Positions 40,479 to 47,886 of a DNA stretch of 64,000 nt are shown here, in pieces. The stretch is from positions 4,068,042-4,132,041 of the forward strand of contig NZ_HF536772.1 of the NCBI RefSeq assembly GCF_000312665.1, read 5' to 3'. The stretch comes from Rhizobium mesoamericanum STM3625. Lineage in GTDB: Bacteria > Pseudomonadota > Alphaproteobacteria > Rhizobiales > Rhizobiaceae. The number at the start of each line of letters is the position of its first letter. Within the stretch, counting starts at the first letter, position 1. The position numbers and the translations under genes were made by a program. The notes beneath the pieces are model-generated. The model made no database searches. It was given only the letters and a program-made list of their open reading frames with translations, and was not told the origin of the DNA.

Positions 40479-41348
40479 TCATTCCGCAGCGATTGCCGTC
40501 TGGCCTGCGAGAGGCTTGAGCTTGAAATCGAACTGCATGACAAGATCCGTGTCGGAGCCAGCCGGAGTCTGGTTCATCTTGCCGATCAGGCTTTCCTTGA
40601 CGGCAAAGACCGAGTCGTTGTCGAGATATTGGGTATCGGCATCGTAGATCTGCGATACGAGCCCCTGATAACCATCCTTCTGGATCATGAAGTGGATATG
40701 GCCGGGCCGCCACGGATGATGACCCATGTAATTGAGCAACTCGCCGGCAGCGCCATCATATGGGATTGGATAAGGTGCCGGCCGAATGCCGACAAAACTA
40801 TATTCGCCGTTCGCGTCGGTCATGAAGCGGCCGCGCAGGTTGTAATCCGGCTGCTCGGGATCCTGCTGTTCGTAAAGGCCGTTTGGCGCATCTTCCCAGA
40901 CATCGATGATTACGCCGGAAATGGGCCGGCCTGCCGTATCGCGGATCGTGCCGTTGACCCGCACTGTCTGGCTGCCCTCAAAATGCTTCTGGATGATGGA
41001 AGCGCCCTTAGGCAGTACGGGCGGATTTTCGCGATAAAACGGACCGAGGACGGTGGATTCGCTCTCGCCATCGGTCACCTTGTGGTCGAGCATGTCTACG
41101 AGAACTTCCACGCCAAGAATATCGGACAGCAGGATGAACTCGTTGCGGGCGTCATCGGAAATGTGGCCGGCGCGAACCAGGAACTGACAAGCAGCGATGA
41201 GTTCCGCATGTGTGATCTTCGCTTCGATGCAGAATGAATGGATATGGCGGATGAGGCTCGTCAGGATCTCCCGGTTACGAGCGGGAATATCCGCCGACAA
41301 TGCCGCGATCACGACATCGGATATGTTCTGCTGGGTGACGTTTCGCAT
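40479..41348 (-). CDS. Intradiol ring-cleavage dioxygenase (hydroxyquinol/catechol 1,2-dioxygenase type)
   Basis: 289 residues. The N-terminal helical dimerisation region precedes ESTVLGPFYRENPP, the hydroxyquinol-dioxygenase-like signature. Non-haem Fe(III) ligands fit Tyr159 (PNGLYEQQ), Tyr193 (PYPIPYDG), His217 and His219 (RPGHIHF), with spacing as in characterised hydroxyquinol 1,2-dioxygenases. It cleaves an ortho-dihydroxy ring to a muconate or maleylacetate. Third gene of the leftward operon. No maleylacetate reductase gene follows; the presence of a cycloisomerase instead argues that the product is a muconate. Confidence 0.93.
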   Translation of the reverse strand: MRNVTQQNISDVVIAALSADIPARNREILTSLIRHIHSFCIEAKITHAELIAACQFLVRAGHISDDARNEFILLSDILGVEVLVDMLDHKVTDGESESTVLGPFYRENPPVLPKGASIIQKHFEGSQTVRVNGTIRDTAGRPISGVIIDVWEDAPNGLYEQQDPEQPDYNLRGRFMTDANGEYSFVGIRPAPYPIPYDGAAGELLNYMGHHPWRPGHIHFMIQKDGYQGLVSQIYDADTQYLDNDSVFAVKESLIGKMNQTPAGSDTDLVMQFDFKLKPLAGQTAIAAE

Positions 41349-41399
41349 TTTCTCCTCCTTGGATGCGTCTCGTTGTATTTGCGGACCGATGAGGAAATC

Positions 41400-41924
41400 T
41401 CACCACATCAGCTCTGTTTCGATTTTCAGCATGCTGGCCGGGGCGCGCCGGGTGTCCTCGATCTCCCCGAACTTGCCCTTGAAAAACAGCAACGGTTGCG
41501 GCTCCGGAGCCTGCACGAGCGTGGTTACGCGACCCAGAAATATCGTATGGTCGCCAGCCAGAATCTCGTCGTGAACCTCGGCGACAAAGGTCGCCAGGGC
41601 GCCTCGAACAACCGGCAGACCGCCAATGGTCTCGAAGAGATTCTGCAGGTTGTCGTTCGGCTTTCCCGCAAAATGCCAGGCGACCGGATCCATGCCGGAG
41701 GCAAGCACGCTGACCGCAAACCTTCCGGCACGCTGTATCTTGCCCAGCATCTTCGCCTTCTCGGCAATGGAAATGGCTATAAGCGGCGGATCGAGCGAAA
41801 CGGACATGAAGGCGTTGGCCGTCATGCCGTGATCGTGCCCGTCGCAATGTGCGGTGATGACATTGACACCCGTGGCGAAAGCGCCGCACGCGTCGCGGAA
41901 GGCTCGAGGCTCGACATCAGACAT
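41400..41924 (-). CDS. Flavin reductase (HpaC-like)
   Basis: 174 residues from ATG 41924, overlapping the FAD synthetase stop by eight bases. Flavin-reductase-domain pattern: FRDACGAFATGVNVITAHCDG, GMTANAFMSVSLDPPLIAISI, the late LLFFKGKFGEI. It should make FADH2 for the HpaB-type monooxygenase encoded divergently, forming a two-component hydroxylase. The start at 41936 is less likely. Confidence 0.92.
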   Translation of the reverse strand: MSDVEPRAFRDACGAFATGVNVITAHCDGHDHGMTANAFMSVSLDPPLIAISIAEKAKMLGKIQRAGRFAVSVLASGMDPVAWHFAGKPNDNLQNLFETIGGLPVVRGALATFVAEVHDEILAGDHTIFLGRVTTLVQAPEPQPLLFFKGKFGEIEDTRRAPASMLKIETELMW

Positions 41925-42531
41925 GATAGGCACCATTGGTCAGAGGAAAATTCGCCGACGGACATCTATCGAACCGAATGCCAGGCCACCCCTCAAGGCT
42001 GGCGGCCTCGGTCGACCGGCCTGCCGCCTTGAGTGCGCGGATCCGGCTGCTGGAGACGATTTCGCCTGCCTCGCAACGTACGGCCGGCAAAATGCGCGTG
42101 TCGAAGTAATGCGCCAGCATCTCGCTATTTCCGCGCTTGCAGGAACCGAAGCGGAAATCTTCGCCAACCCAGATCATGTGCGGGTTGAAGGCGCCGATCT
42201 CTCTGATGAAATCCTCCGCCGTCCGTGCCCGATAGGCGGTATCGAAAGGCGCGACGACGATATGATCGGGTGCGAGCGCCGACATTCGGGCAAGCTTGTC
42301 GCCAATTTCGGTCAGCGGCTGGGCGCCGGCCAGTAGGACCTTTGGCGGCGGATCGAACGTATAGACGACGGAGGGGAGACCAAGCCTGCGGGCGTGGCAT
42401 ACGGCAGTGCCGATCAGCTCTTGATGACCGCGATGGACACCATCGAACGCACCAATCGTCAGAACGCAGCCCGACAGTTTCAGAGTGTCCTGTCCATGGA
42501 ACGAGGTGGGGAATTCAAGATGCTGGTCCAT
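41917..42531 (-). CDS. FAD synthetase domain protein (RibF-like without riboflavin kinase domain)
   Basis: 204 residues from ATG 42531 (GGAGAC upstream). Nucleotidyltransferase motifs of the RibF N-terminal domain: LTIGAFDGVHRGHQELI (GxFDGxHxGH), VYTFDPPPKVLL, WVGEDFRFGSCKRG and IVSSSRIRAL. The C-terminal riboflavin kinase domain of housekeeping RibF (about 310 residues) is missing. It therefore would make FAD from FMN only. As the first gene of the operon, it probably raises FAD supply for the adjacent FADH2-dependent monooxygenase. Overlaps the flavin reductase gene. Confidence 0.92.
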   Translation of the reverse strand: MDQHLEFPTSFHGQDTLKLSGCVLTIGAFDGVHRGHQELIGTAVCHARRLGLPSVVYTFDPPPKVLLAGAQPLTEIGDKLARMSALAPDHIVVAPFDTAYRARTAEDFIREIGAFNPHMIWVGEDFRFGSCKRGNSEMLAHYFDTRILPAVRCEAGEIVSSSRIRALKAAGRSTEAASLEGWPGIRFDRCPSANFPLTNGAYHV

Positions 42532-42625
42532 GGTCTCCTCCGATGGATCGCTACCGAGCGCAGCCCTGATAATGGGCACTCAAGCGTCGATCTTGCTGGA
42601 TGCTACCGCTGGACATGGGTCATGG

Positions 42626-42654
42626 CGATACCCGATCCGGTATCGCATGATACC
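42626..42654. promoter_or_regulatory. Overlapping LysR-type half-sites between the divergent catabolic genes
   Basis: CGATACC (42626-42632) and GGTATCG (42639-42645) are a perfect dyad with a 6-base centre (ATAC-N8-GTAT). GGTATC (42639-42644) and GATACC (42649-42654) form a second dyad with a 4-base centre. ATAC-N7-GTAT is the known BenM/CatM recognition pattern, so this is a strong candidate site for the LysR protein at 37 kb. It lies 95 bp before the FAD synthetase start and 121 bp before the monooxygenase. Confidence 0.65.
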
Positions 42655-42774
42655 TATCGTTCGGGCCCATTCCGGCGCATGAATCTGACGAACGGGAAGC
42701 GTCAGGAGTGCGCTCCCCGACGTCGAAAACCGGCTTGCAGATCTCTTGGCCGGCCAACGGAGGAGTGAAACGAC

Positions 42775-44352
42775 ATGCACAACATGGCTGCCAAGCGGAG
42801 TCCTGAACATCAGGGAACGACCGATGCCTATACAGGCGCGGAATTCCTGGAAAGCATTCAGGACGGCCGCGAGATCTATATCTACGGCGAACGCGTGAAA
42901 AACGTCACCGAGCATCCCGCCTTCCGGAATTCGGCCCGCATGGTCGCCCGCTGGTACGACCGTTTCCATGAGAAGAAGAGCGAAATCGGCGTGTTGACCG
43001 ATACGGGTTCGGGCAAGCTCACTCACCCCTTCTTCCTCGGCTCCAAGACGACGGAAGATCTTGTGAAATCGCGCGATGCCATCGCCGAACTGCAAAAGGT
43101 TTCTTACGGCTGGATGGGCCGTTCGCCTGACTACAAGGCATCCTTCCTCGGCACCCTGGGCGCAAACTCCGCCTTCTACGGTGAATATGCCGAAAATGCC
43201 CGCAGATGGTATGGTCGGACGCAGGAACGTCTCGATTACTGGAACCACGCCATCGTCAATCCGCCCATAGACCGTGACCGCTCCATCGAGGAAGTCCGCG
43301 ACGTCTTCATGCATGTCGAGAAGGAAACGGATGCGGGTTTGATCGTCTCGGGTGCCAAAGTGGTGGCCACGGGATCTGCGCTCACCCATTACAACTTCAT
43401 CGCCCATTACGGCATCCCGATCAAGGACAAGTCCTTCGCGCTGATCTTCACGGCACCGATGGACTCGCCTGGTATCAAGCTGATTGCGCGCTCGTCGTAT
43501 GAGTTCAATGCTGCCGCGACCGGTTCCCCGTTCGACTATCCGCTTTCCAGCCGGCTCGACGAGAATGATTCCATTCTGGTCTTCGACAACGTGCTCGTGC
43601 CTTGGGAAAACATCTTCATCTATGGCGATGTCGACAAGATCAACCAGTTCTTCCCGGCATCCGGCTTTATTCCGCGCTTCACCCTGCACGGTCTCACGCG
43701 TCTTTCCGTCAAACTGGACTTCATCGCCGGCCTGTTCTCGATGGCAGTGGAAGCGACCGGTTCGAAGGATTTCCGCGGCGTGCAGGCGGGTGTCGGTGAA
43801 GTTATCGCCTGGCGCAATACGTTCCACGCGCTGAGCGATGCCATGGTCAAGTCGCCCGTTCACTGGCAGGGCACCGACGGCTACAACCTGCCCAACTTGA
43901 ATGCCGGGCTTGCCTATCGCGTGCTCGCGCCCCAGGCCTATCCGCGGATCAAGGAACTGATAGAGCGCCATGTCGCCAGCGGTCTCATCTATCTGCCGTC
44001 CAGCGCCGCAGACTTCGAAAGCGAGGCCGTTCGCCCCTATCTCGACCGCTTCGTCCGTGGATCGAACGGCTATGCAGCACTCGACCGCGTCAAGCTCCTC
44101 AAGCTTCTTTGGGACGCAATCGGCACGGAATTCGGTGGCCGCCACGAACTCTACGAGCGCAATTACGCCGGTAACTACGAAAATCTCCGCATCGAGACCC
44201 TGGGAGCTGCCACCGCCACCGGCGATCTCGCGGCCATGCAGGCGATGGTCAAGGATTGCATGAGCGAATACGACTTGTCCGGCTGGACAAGCGACGACCT
44301 CATCAATCCCGACGATATCAGCCTTGTCGGCCGCCGCATGACACAAAGCTGA
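42775..44352 (+). CDS. FADH2-dependent phenol-type monooxygenase (HpaB/TcpA family)
   Basis: 525 residues, full length for the 4-hydroxyphenylacetate 3-hydroxylase family. Landmarks: TGAEFLESIQDGREIYIYGERV at the start, RSPDYKASFLGTLGAN near residue 118, VSGAKVVATGSALTHYNFIAHYG (active-site/FAD region, about 192-214) and VFDNVLVPWENIFIYGD. It hydroxylates a phenolic ring using FADH2 from the flavin reductase encoded divergently. The dioxygenase downstream implies an ortho-dihydroxy or trihydroxybenzene product. Relatives act on 4-hydroxyphenylacetate, chlorophenols and nitrophenols; the actual substrate is not shown. Confidence 0.93.
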   Translation: MHNMAAKRSPEHQGTTDAYTGAEFLESIQDGREIYIYGERVKNVTEHPAFRNSARMVARWYDRFHEKKSEIGVLTDTGSGKLTHPFFLGSKTTEDLVKSRDAIAELQKVSYGWMGRSPDYKASFLGTLGANSAFYGEYAENARRWYGRTQERLDYWNHAIVNPPIDRDRSIEEVRDVFMHVEKETDAGLIVSGAKVVATGSALTHYNFIAHYGIPIKDKSFALIFTAPMDSPGIKLIARSSYEFNAAATGSPFDYPLSSRLDENDSILVFDNVLVPWENIFIYGDVDKINQFFPASGFIPRFTLHGLTRLSVKLDFIAGLFSMAVEATGSKDFRGVQAGVGEVIAWRNTFHALSDAMVKSPVHWQGTDGYNLPNLNAGLAYRVLAPQAYPRIKELIERHVASGLIYLPSSAADFESEAVRPYLDRFVRGSNGYAALDRVKLLKLLWDAIGTEFGGRHELYERNYAGNYENLRIETLGAATATGDLAAMQAMVKDCMSEYDLSGWTSDDLINPDDISLVGRRMTQS

Positions 44353-44741
44353 GCCGCGGACGAACGGTCACCCGCTCGCAGACTCGACGCGATTACGCGG
44401 TGCCATAGAGCCGGCTGGCGGACAATGATGTTCGCCGCCGGAGCCGCCTCTGTTTGGCGTAGAACGCCGGGCAGCCGCCAACGGCGCGCTTTTCCTAGCT
44501 TCAAGGAATAGAGGCTCATTACCGGTCAATGCATCTTGATTGACCAGGGTCATACACTTCCTGAGGTGATGTCAACCTTCACCAATCGCGTGGTCGCCAC
44601 TTAGGGACGCCAATTCTGGGAAGCCCGCGCGAACGATGGTTCAGATTCATTTTACAAGCGATTTTATGTGGTGGTCATGAGTTCGTATCTCATCAAGAGC
44701 AGTAAAGGTTCGCAAAACCTTTGAACATAAAACTCGGGCAT
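44353..44741. other. Intergenic region after the monooxygenase gene
   Basis: Nearly 390 bp without a supported gene. A small perfect hairpin AAAGGTT/AACCTTT (44704-44710 and 44716-44722) lies 20 bp beyond the stop of the leftward VapC-like gene and may end its transcript. Confidence 0.35.
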
Positions 44742-45188
44742 CTAGTGAGGCTCATCAGCCGGAATATGTAGTGACACGCCCGCTTTTTCAGCCGCTGTTC
44801 GCAGTCGCTTATCTCTGGTCCACAAGGTTGCTTTCTGCTCAAGGCGAACGGATGCCAGCAGATGCGCATCAGTGTAGCCAATACCCATGCTGAAAATGCC
44901 GTATCGATCGATCATCGTCATGACTTCGTCGTGCGTGGCGACAACAGCTCCGCGCTGAGCTGCCAAAAAAGCAATGACACTGCCACGATCCCGAAGGCTG
45001 CCAAGAGACAACTCTCCGATCACGCTCGGATGGCAAAGCAGTCGATCGTCTTCGATTATCCTTCGTAGCTCGGCATCGCCATATCGGAAATGATCAATCC
45101 AGATCGAGGTCGCTTGTGGCGCAAAGCCGCCATTTAAGAATGGCGGCATCGGCCCATAGCGGCCGCAAATGGCTTTGAGGGGCAACAT
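44742..45188 (-). CDS. VapC-like PIN-domain protein with altered N-terminus
   Basis: 148 residues. From about residue 27 it is a standard VapC toxin: TSIWIDHFRYGDAELRRII, HPSVIGELSLGSLRDR, the acidic GIGYTDAHLLASVRL and a late RDKRLRTAAEKAGV. The start, however, is foreign: the family's first catalytic Asp (normally in a VDTSxWI motif) is Ala here (QATSIWI), after about 26 extra residues. A perfect palindrome (45126-45147) lies within this foreign part. No antitoxin gene is adjacent. The ribonuclease is probably inactive, so this may be a pseudogene or a truncated relic given a new start. Confidence 0.75.
   Translation of the reverse strand: MLPLKAICGRYGPMPPFLNGGFAPQATSIWIDHFRYGDAELRRIIEDDRLLCHPSVIGELSLGSLRDRGSVIAFLAAQRGAVVATHDEVMTMIDRYGIFSMGIGYTDAHLLASVRLEQKATLWTRDKRLRTAAEKAGVSLHIPADEPH
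45126..45147. repeat. Perfect palindrome inside the 5' end of the VapC-like gene
   Basis: GCCGCCATT (45126-45134), TAAG, AATGGCGGC (45139-45147): 9-bp perfect arms exactly where the VapC N-terminus becomes unlike the family. It may mark a rearrangement point. Confidence 0.55.
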
Positions 45189-45251
45189 TCCTTATAGTCG
45201 CTCCCGGTGCCGGCAATAGAGCGCCGGTCACCTTGCGCGAGGTGAACGAAT

Positions 45252-45698
45252 ATGTTGAAACTTCCGCCACCGATATGGGCCCTTCTCTTCTTGATCCTCA
45301 CTGCGGGCGCCAGCTACTTGGCCGGGTGGCCCGTCGTCCCTTGGGTACATAGCCTCTTCGTCGGGATCGGGCTTATCGCGGTGAGTTTCATTGCTCCAGT
45401 TTGGGCTTTGATACTGTTCAGACGTGAGGGCACCCAGATCAATCCCACCTCGGAAACCAACAACAAGCTGGTCACCGGCGGACCTTTTCAGTTCACCCGC
45501 AATCCCATGTATCTGGGCCTCGTCGTCCTCAGCCTCGGTGTGGCTGTGGCGACGGGCGCTATTCTTATGTTCGTCGCCCCCCTCTTGGTGTTTGCTACCG
45601 CCAATTGGGTTCACATCCCCTTCGAGGAAGCCAAGATGCGCCGCCAGTTCGGCCCGGCTTTCGACGACTACGCGCGTAACGTGAGAAGGTGGCTTTAG
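45252..45698 (+). CDS. ICMT/PEMT-family membrane methyltransferase
   Basis: 148 residues with three to four membrane helices. The isoprenylcysteine carboxyl methyltransferase-type motif is seen at about 75-145: GGPFQFTRNPMYLGLVVLSLGVAV, then the C-terminal HIPFEEAKMRRQFGPAFDDYARNVRRWL with EExxLxxxFGxxYxxYxxxVxRW pattern. It transfers methyl groups from S-adenosylmethionine to a membrane-soluble substrate; bacterial members have unknown targets. Single gene. Confidence 0.88.
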   Translation: MLKLPPPIWALLFLILTAGASYLAGWPVVPWVHSLFVGIGLIAVSFIAPVWALILFRREGTQINPTSETNNKLVTGGPFQFTRNPMYLGLVVLSLGVAVATGAILMFVAPLLVFATANWVHIPFEEAKMRRQFGPAFDDYARNVRRWL

Positions 45699-46053
45699 AG
45701 CCTCGCTTGTTTCGGCTACGCGACAAAGTAGGTACCATGGTTTGGCGTCCGGAATGGCTGCTTGCCGCCCATACAGTAGGTGGCTCAGGCGTCCAGCGGA
45801 ACGTCGGCTTTGGACATTCCGCTCGACTTATCTTAATGGCCGGAATGGAGGCGCAAAGTTGACTTGGGGTTTCGGATCGGAATGTCCACTGCCGACTGCG
45901 AACATGAGCCACGCGCTGGCGTTTTTGTCGTCATCTAGTGCGCCGCCGATTGGCTAGCGACCAGCCGACGATTCAGAAAGACCTGAATGGACTGAGCCCG
46001 GATACTCGAATCTCAAACGGCGCCGACAACGCACGTGGGATTGGAGACCAGGA
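45699..46053. other. Intergenic region, no supported gene
   Basis: About 355 bp between the methyltransferase and GST genes. Short frames only; one reads GFGHSARLILMAGMEAQ without a start or family match. No clear operator was seen. Confidence 0.35.
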
Positions 46054-46650
46054 ATGCTTCTGTATTGCCATCCATTGTCAGGCCACTCGCATCGTGTGCG
46101 GCTGTTCCTCTCGCTCATAAACCAGCGCGTAGAACTTGTTGAAGTCGACATACGACGCGGCGAGCAGAAGAAAAACGAATTCCTGAAGATGAACAGGCTG
46201 GGCCAGGTTCCCGTTCAGAGTGACGGCGATGTCGTGCTCGGGGATTCGAACGCGATCCTGATCTACCTCGCAAAGAAATATCGCCGGGCGGATTGGCTTC
46301 CCGACGCGCAAGTCCAGCGCTGGCTGTCCATCGCCGCGGGCGAACTCGCCTATGGAATGGCCGCCGCACGGCGAACGCGGCTGTTCAGCGCCAAGCCCGT
46401 CCCGGGAGACGTGACTTCCCGATCCTACGCTCTCCTGAAAGTTCTCGATAGCGAACTCGAAATTCGGGACTGGCTCACCGGGAAGCTGACGCTCGCGGAC
46501 ATCGCGCTCTATGCCTATGTCGCCCGTGCTTCGGAAGGTGGCATCGATCTCACGGACTATCCGTATGTGCAGGCGTGGCTCCGCAGGATCGAGTCCCTGC
46601 CGCACTTTGTGCCGTTCTTCAAAACACCACCTGGACTCTCCGCCGCGTGA
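46054..46650 (+). CDS. Glutathione S-transferase family protein
   Basis: 198 residues. N-terminal thioredoxin-like domain with glutathione-site features (YCHPLSGHSHRVRLFLSLI, then NRLGQVPVQSDGDVVLGDSNAILIYLA with the cis-Pro VPV and the D/S of DSNAIL), and a C-terminal helical domain (LTLADIALYAYV). Likely conjugates or reduces electrophilic compounds. It precedes the secreted hydrolase by 40 bp and is probably cotranscribed with it. Confidence 0.92.
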   Translation: MLLYCHPLSGHSHRVRLFLSLINQRVELVEVDIRRGEQKKNEFLKMNRLGQVPVQSDGDVVLGDSNAILIYLAKKYRRADWLPDAQVQRWLSIAAGELAYGMAAARRTRLFSAKPVPGDVTSRSYALLKVLDSELEIRDWLTGKLTLADIALYAYVARASEGGIDLTDYPYVQAWLRRIESLPHFVPFFKTPPGLSAA

Positions 46651-46690
46651 TCGCGCCCCGACGTCCATCCAAGAACCAGAGGATACACCG

Positions 46691-47671
46691 ATGACATCGA
46701 AGACGGGTTTCGAACTCACAAGGCGGGACGCGATGATCGCTGGATCCGCTGCAGCGCTCGCCCTGGCGATTGCACCAACAGCGTCGGCCGCCAGTAAGCA
46801 GAAACATCAGCCAACAGAAACGGAGGATAAGCATATGGACAAAGTGAAGGTAAAGGACGGCACGGAAATCTTCTTCAAGGACTGGGGTCCGAAGGATGCC
46901 CAGGTCATCATGTTCCATCACGGCTGGCCCCTGAGCAGCGACGACTGGGACAACCAGATGCTCTTCTTCATCGCCCAGGGATATCGCGTGATCGCGCACG
47001 ACCGCCGCGGCCACGGCCGCTCCTCACATAGCCGCACCGGACACGAGATGGACACCTACGCCGCGGACGTGGCGGAAGTCGTCGAGGCGCTCGACCTCAA
47101 GAACGCGATCCACGTCGGGCATTCGACCGGAGGCGGCGAGGTCGTGCACTACGTTGCGCGCGCGAAGCCCGGTCGGGTCTCGAAGGCCGTCATCGTTGCC
47201 GCCGTGCCCCCTGTGATGATCAAGTCCGAGAAGAACCCCGGCGGCCTCCCGATGGAGGTGTTCGACGGTCTCCGGAAGGCTCTCGCCGACAACCGCTCGC
47301 AGTTCTACATCGACGTGCCCACCGGGCCTTTCTACGGCTTCAACAGGCCGGGCGCGAAGGTCTCCCAAGGACTTATCGATAACTGGTGGCACCAGGGAAT
47401 GATGGGAGCCGCCAATGCGCACTACGAATGCATCAAGGCTTGGTCGGAGACCGACTTCACCGAAGATCTGAAGAAGATCGAGATTCCGGTACTCGTGATG
47501 CATGGCACTGACGACCAGGTTGTGCCGTACGCCGATGCCGGACCGCTGTCGGCGAAGCTGCTGAAGAACGCCACCCTCAAGACATACGAGGGCTATCCGC
47601 ACGGGATGCTTTCGACAAACCCCGATGTCCTTAATCCTGACATCCTGGCTTTCATCAAGGCTAAAGCATAA
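46691..47671 (+). CDS. Exported alpha/beta hydrolase, cofactor-free haloperoxidase type
   Basis: 326 residues from ATG 46691. A twin-arginine-like signal (LTRRDAMIAGSAAALALAIA, cleavage near ASA, residue 33). The mature enzyme is the chloroperoxidase/non-haem haloperoxidase branch of alpha/beta hydrolases: FHHGWPLSSDDWDNQ, AHDRRGHGRS, nucleophile elbow GHSTGGGE, Asp in VMHGTDDQVVPYADAG and His in YEGYPHGML. Acts as an esterase or perhydrolase outside the cytoplasm. Terminated by a hairpin. Confidence 0.92.
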   Translation: MTSKTGFELTRRDAMIAGSAAALALAIAPTASAASKQKHQPTETEDKHMDKVKVKDGTEIFFKDWGPKDAQVIMFHHGWPLSSDDWDNQMLFFIAQGYRVIAHDRRGHGRSSHSRTGHEMDTYAADVAEVVEALDLKNAIHVGHSTGGGEVVHYVARAKPGRVSKAVIVAAVPPVMIKSEKNPGGLPMEVFDGLRKALADNRSQFYIDVPTGPFYGFNRPGAKVSQGLIDNWWHQGMMGAANAHYECIKAWSETDFTEDLKKIEIPVLVMHGTDDQVVPYADAGPLSAKLLKNATLKTYEGYPHGMLSTNPDVLNPDILAFIKAKA

Positions 47672-47678
47672 TCCTGCT

Positions 47679-47709
47679 GGGCGGGAGCCGGATCGCTAGG
47701 CTCTCGCCC
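47679..47709 (+). terminator. Terminator-like hairpin after the haloperoxidase-type hydrolase
   Basis: 11-bp stem GGGCGGGAGCC/GGCTCTCGCCC (47679-47689 and 47699-47709, one G-T wobble) with a 9-base loop, eight bp after the stop codon. No T-run follows. Confidence 0.55.
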
Positions 47710-47725
47710 AAACCAGCGGCCGAAA

Positions 47726-47750
47726 CTCACAGTAACTCACGGTATCTCAC
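47726..47750 (+). promoter_or_regulatory. CTCAC decamer array (three perfect copies)
   Basis: CTCAC at 47726-47730, 47736-47740 and 47746-47750, exactly one per 10 bp (ACTCACAGTA-ACTCACGGTA-TCTCACACTA). It is the clearest member of the array family in the window and sits 140-165 bp before the giant kinase gene, where a transcription factor could control it. Confidence 0.6.
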
Positions 47751-47886
47751 ACTAATTTCCATGTCCGCCTGAGCTGCGCCGCGTAGTTTAAGTCAGCTTG
47801 AAAATAATGTCGGGCAGGCCGTGCCGCCTCCTCAAAATTCGATTAGGATCACGAGCCGCCTCCTCTCGAGGGCATAGCGGAGCTTC

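Noticed and set aside
42580..44346. 588-residue leftward open frame opposite the HpaB-type monooxygenase
   Set aside because: It is the antisense shadow of a strongly matching gene in high-GC DNA; its translation shows no domain.
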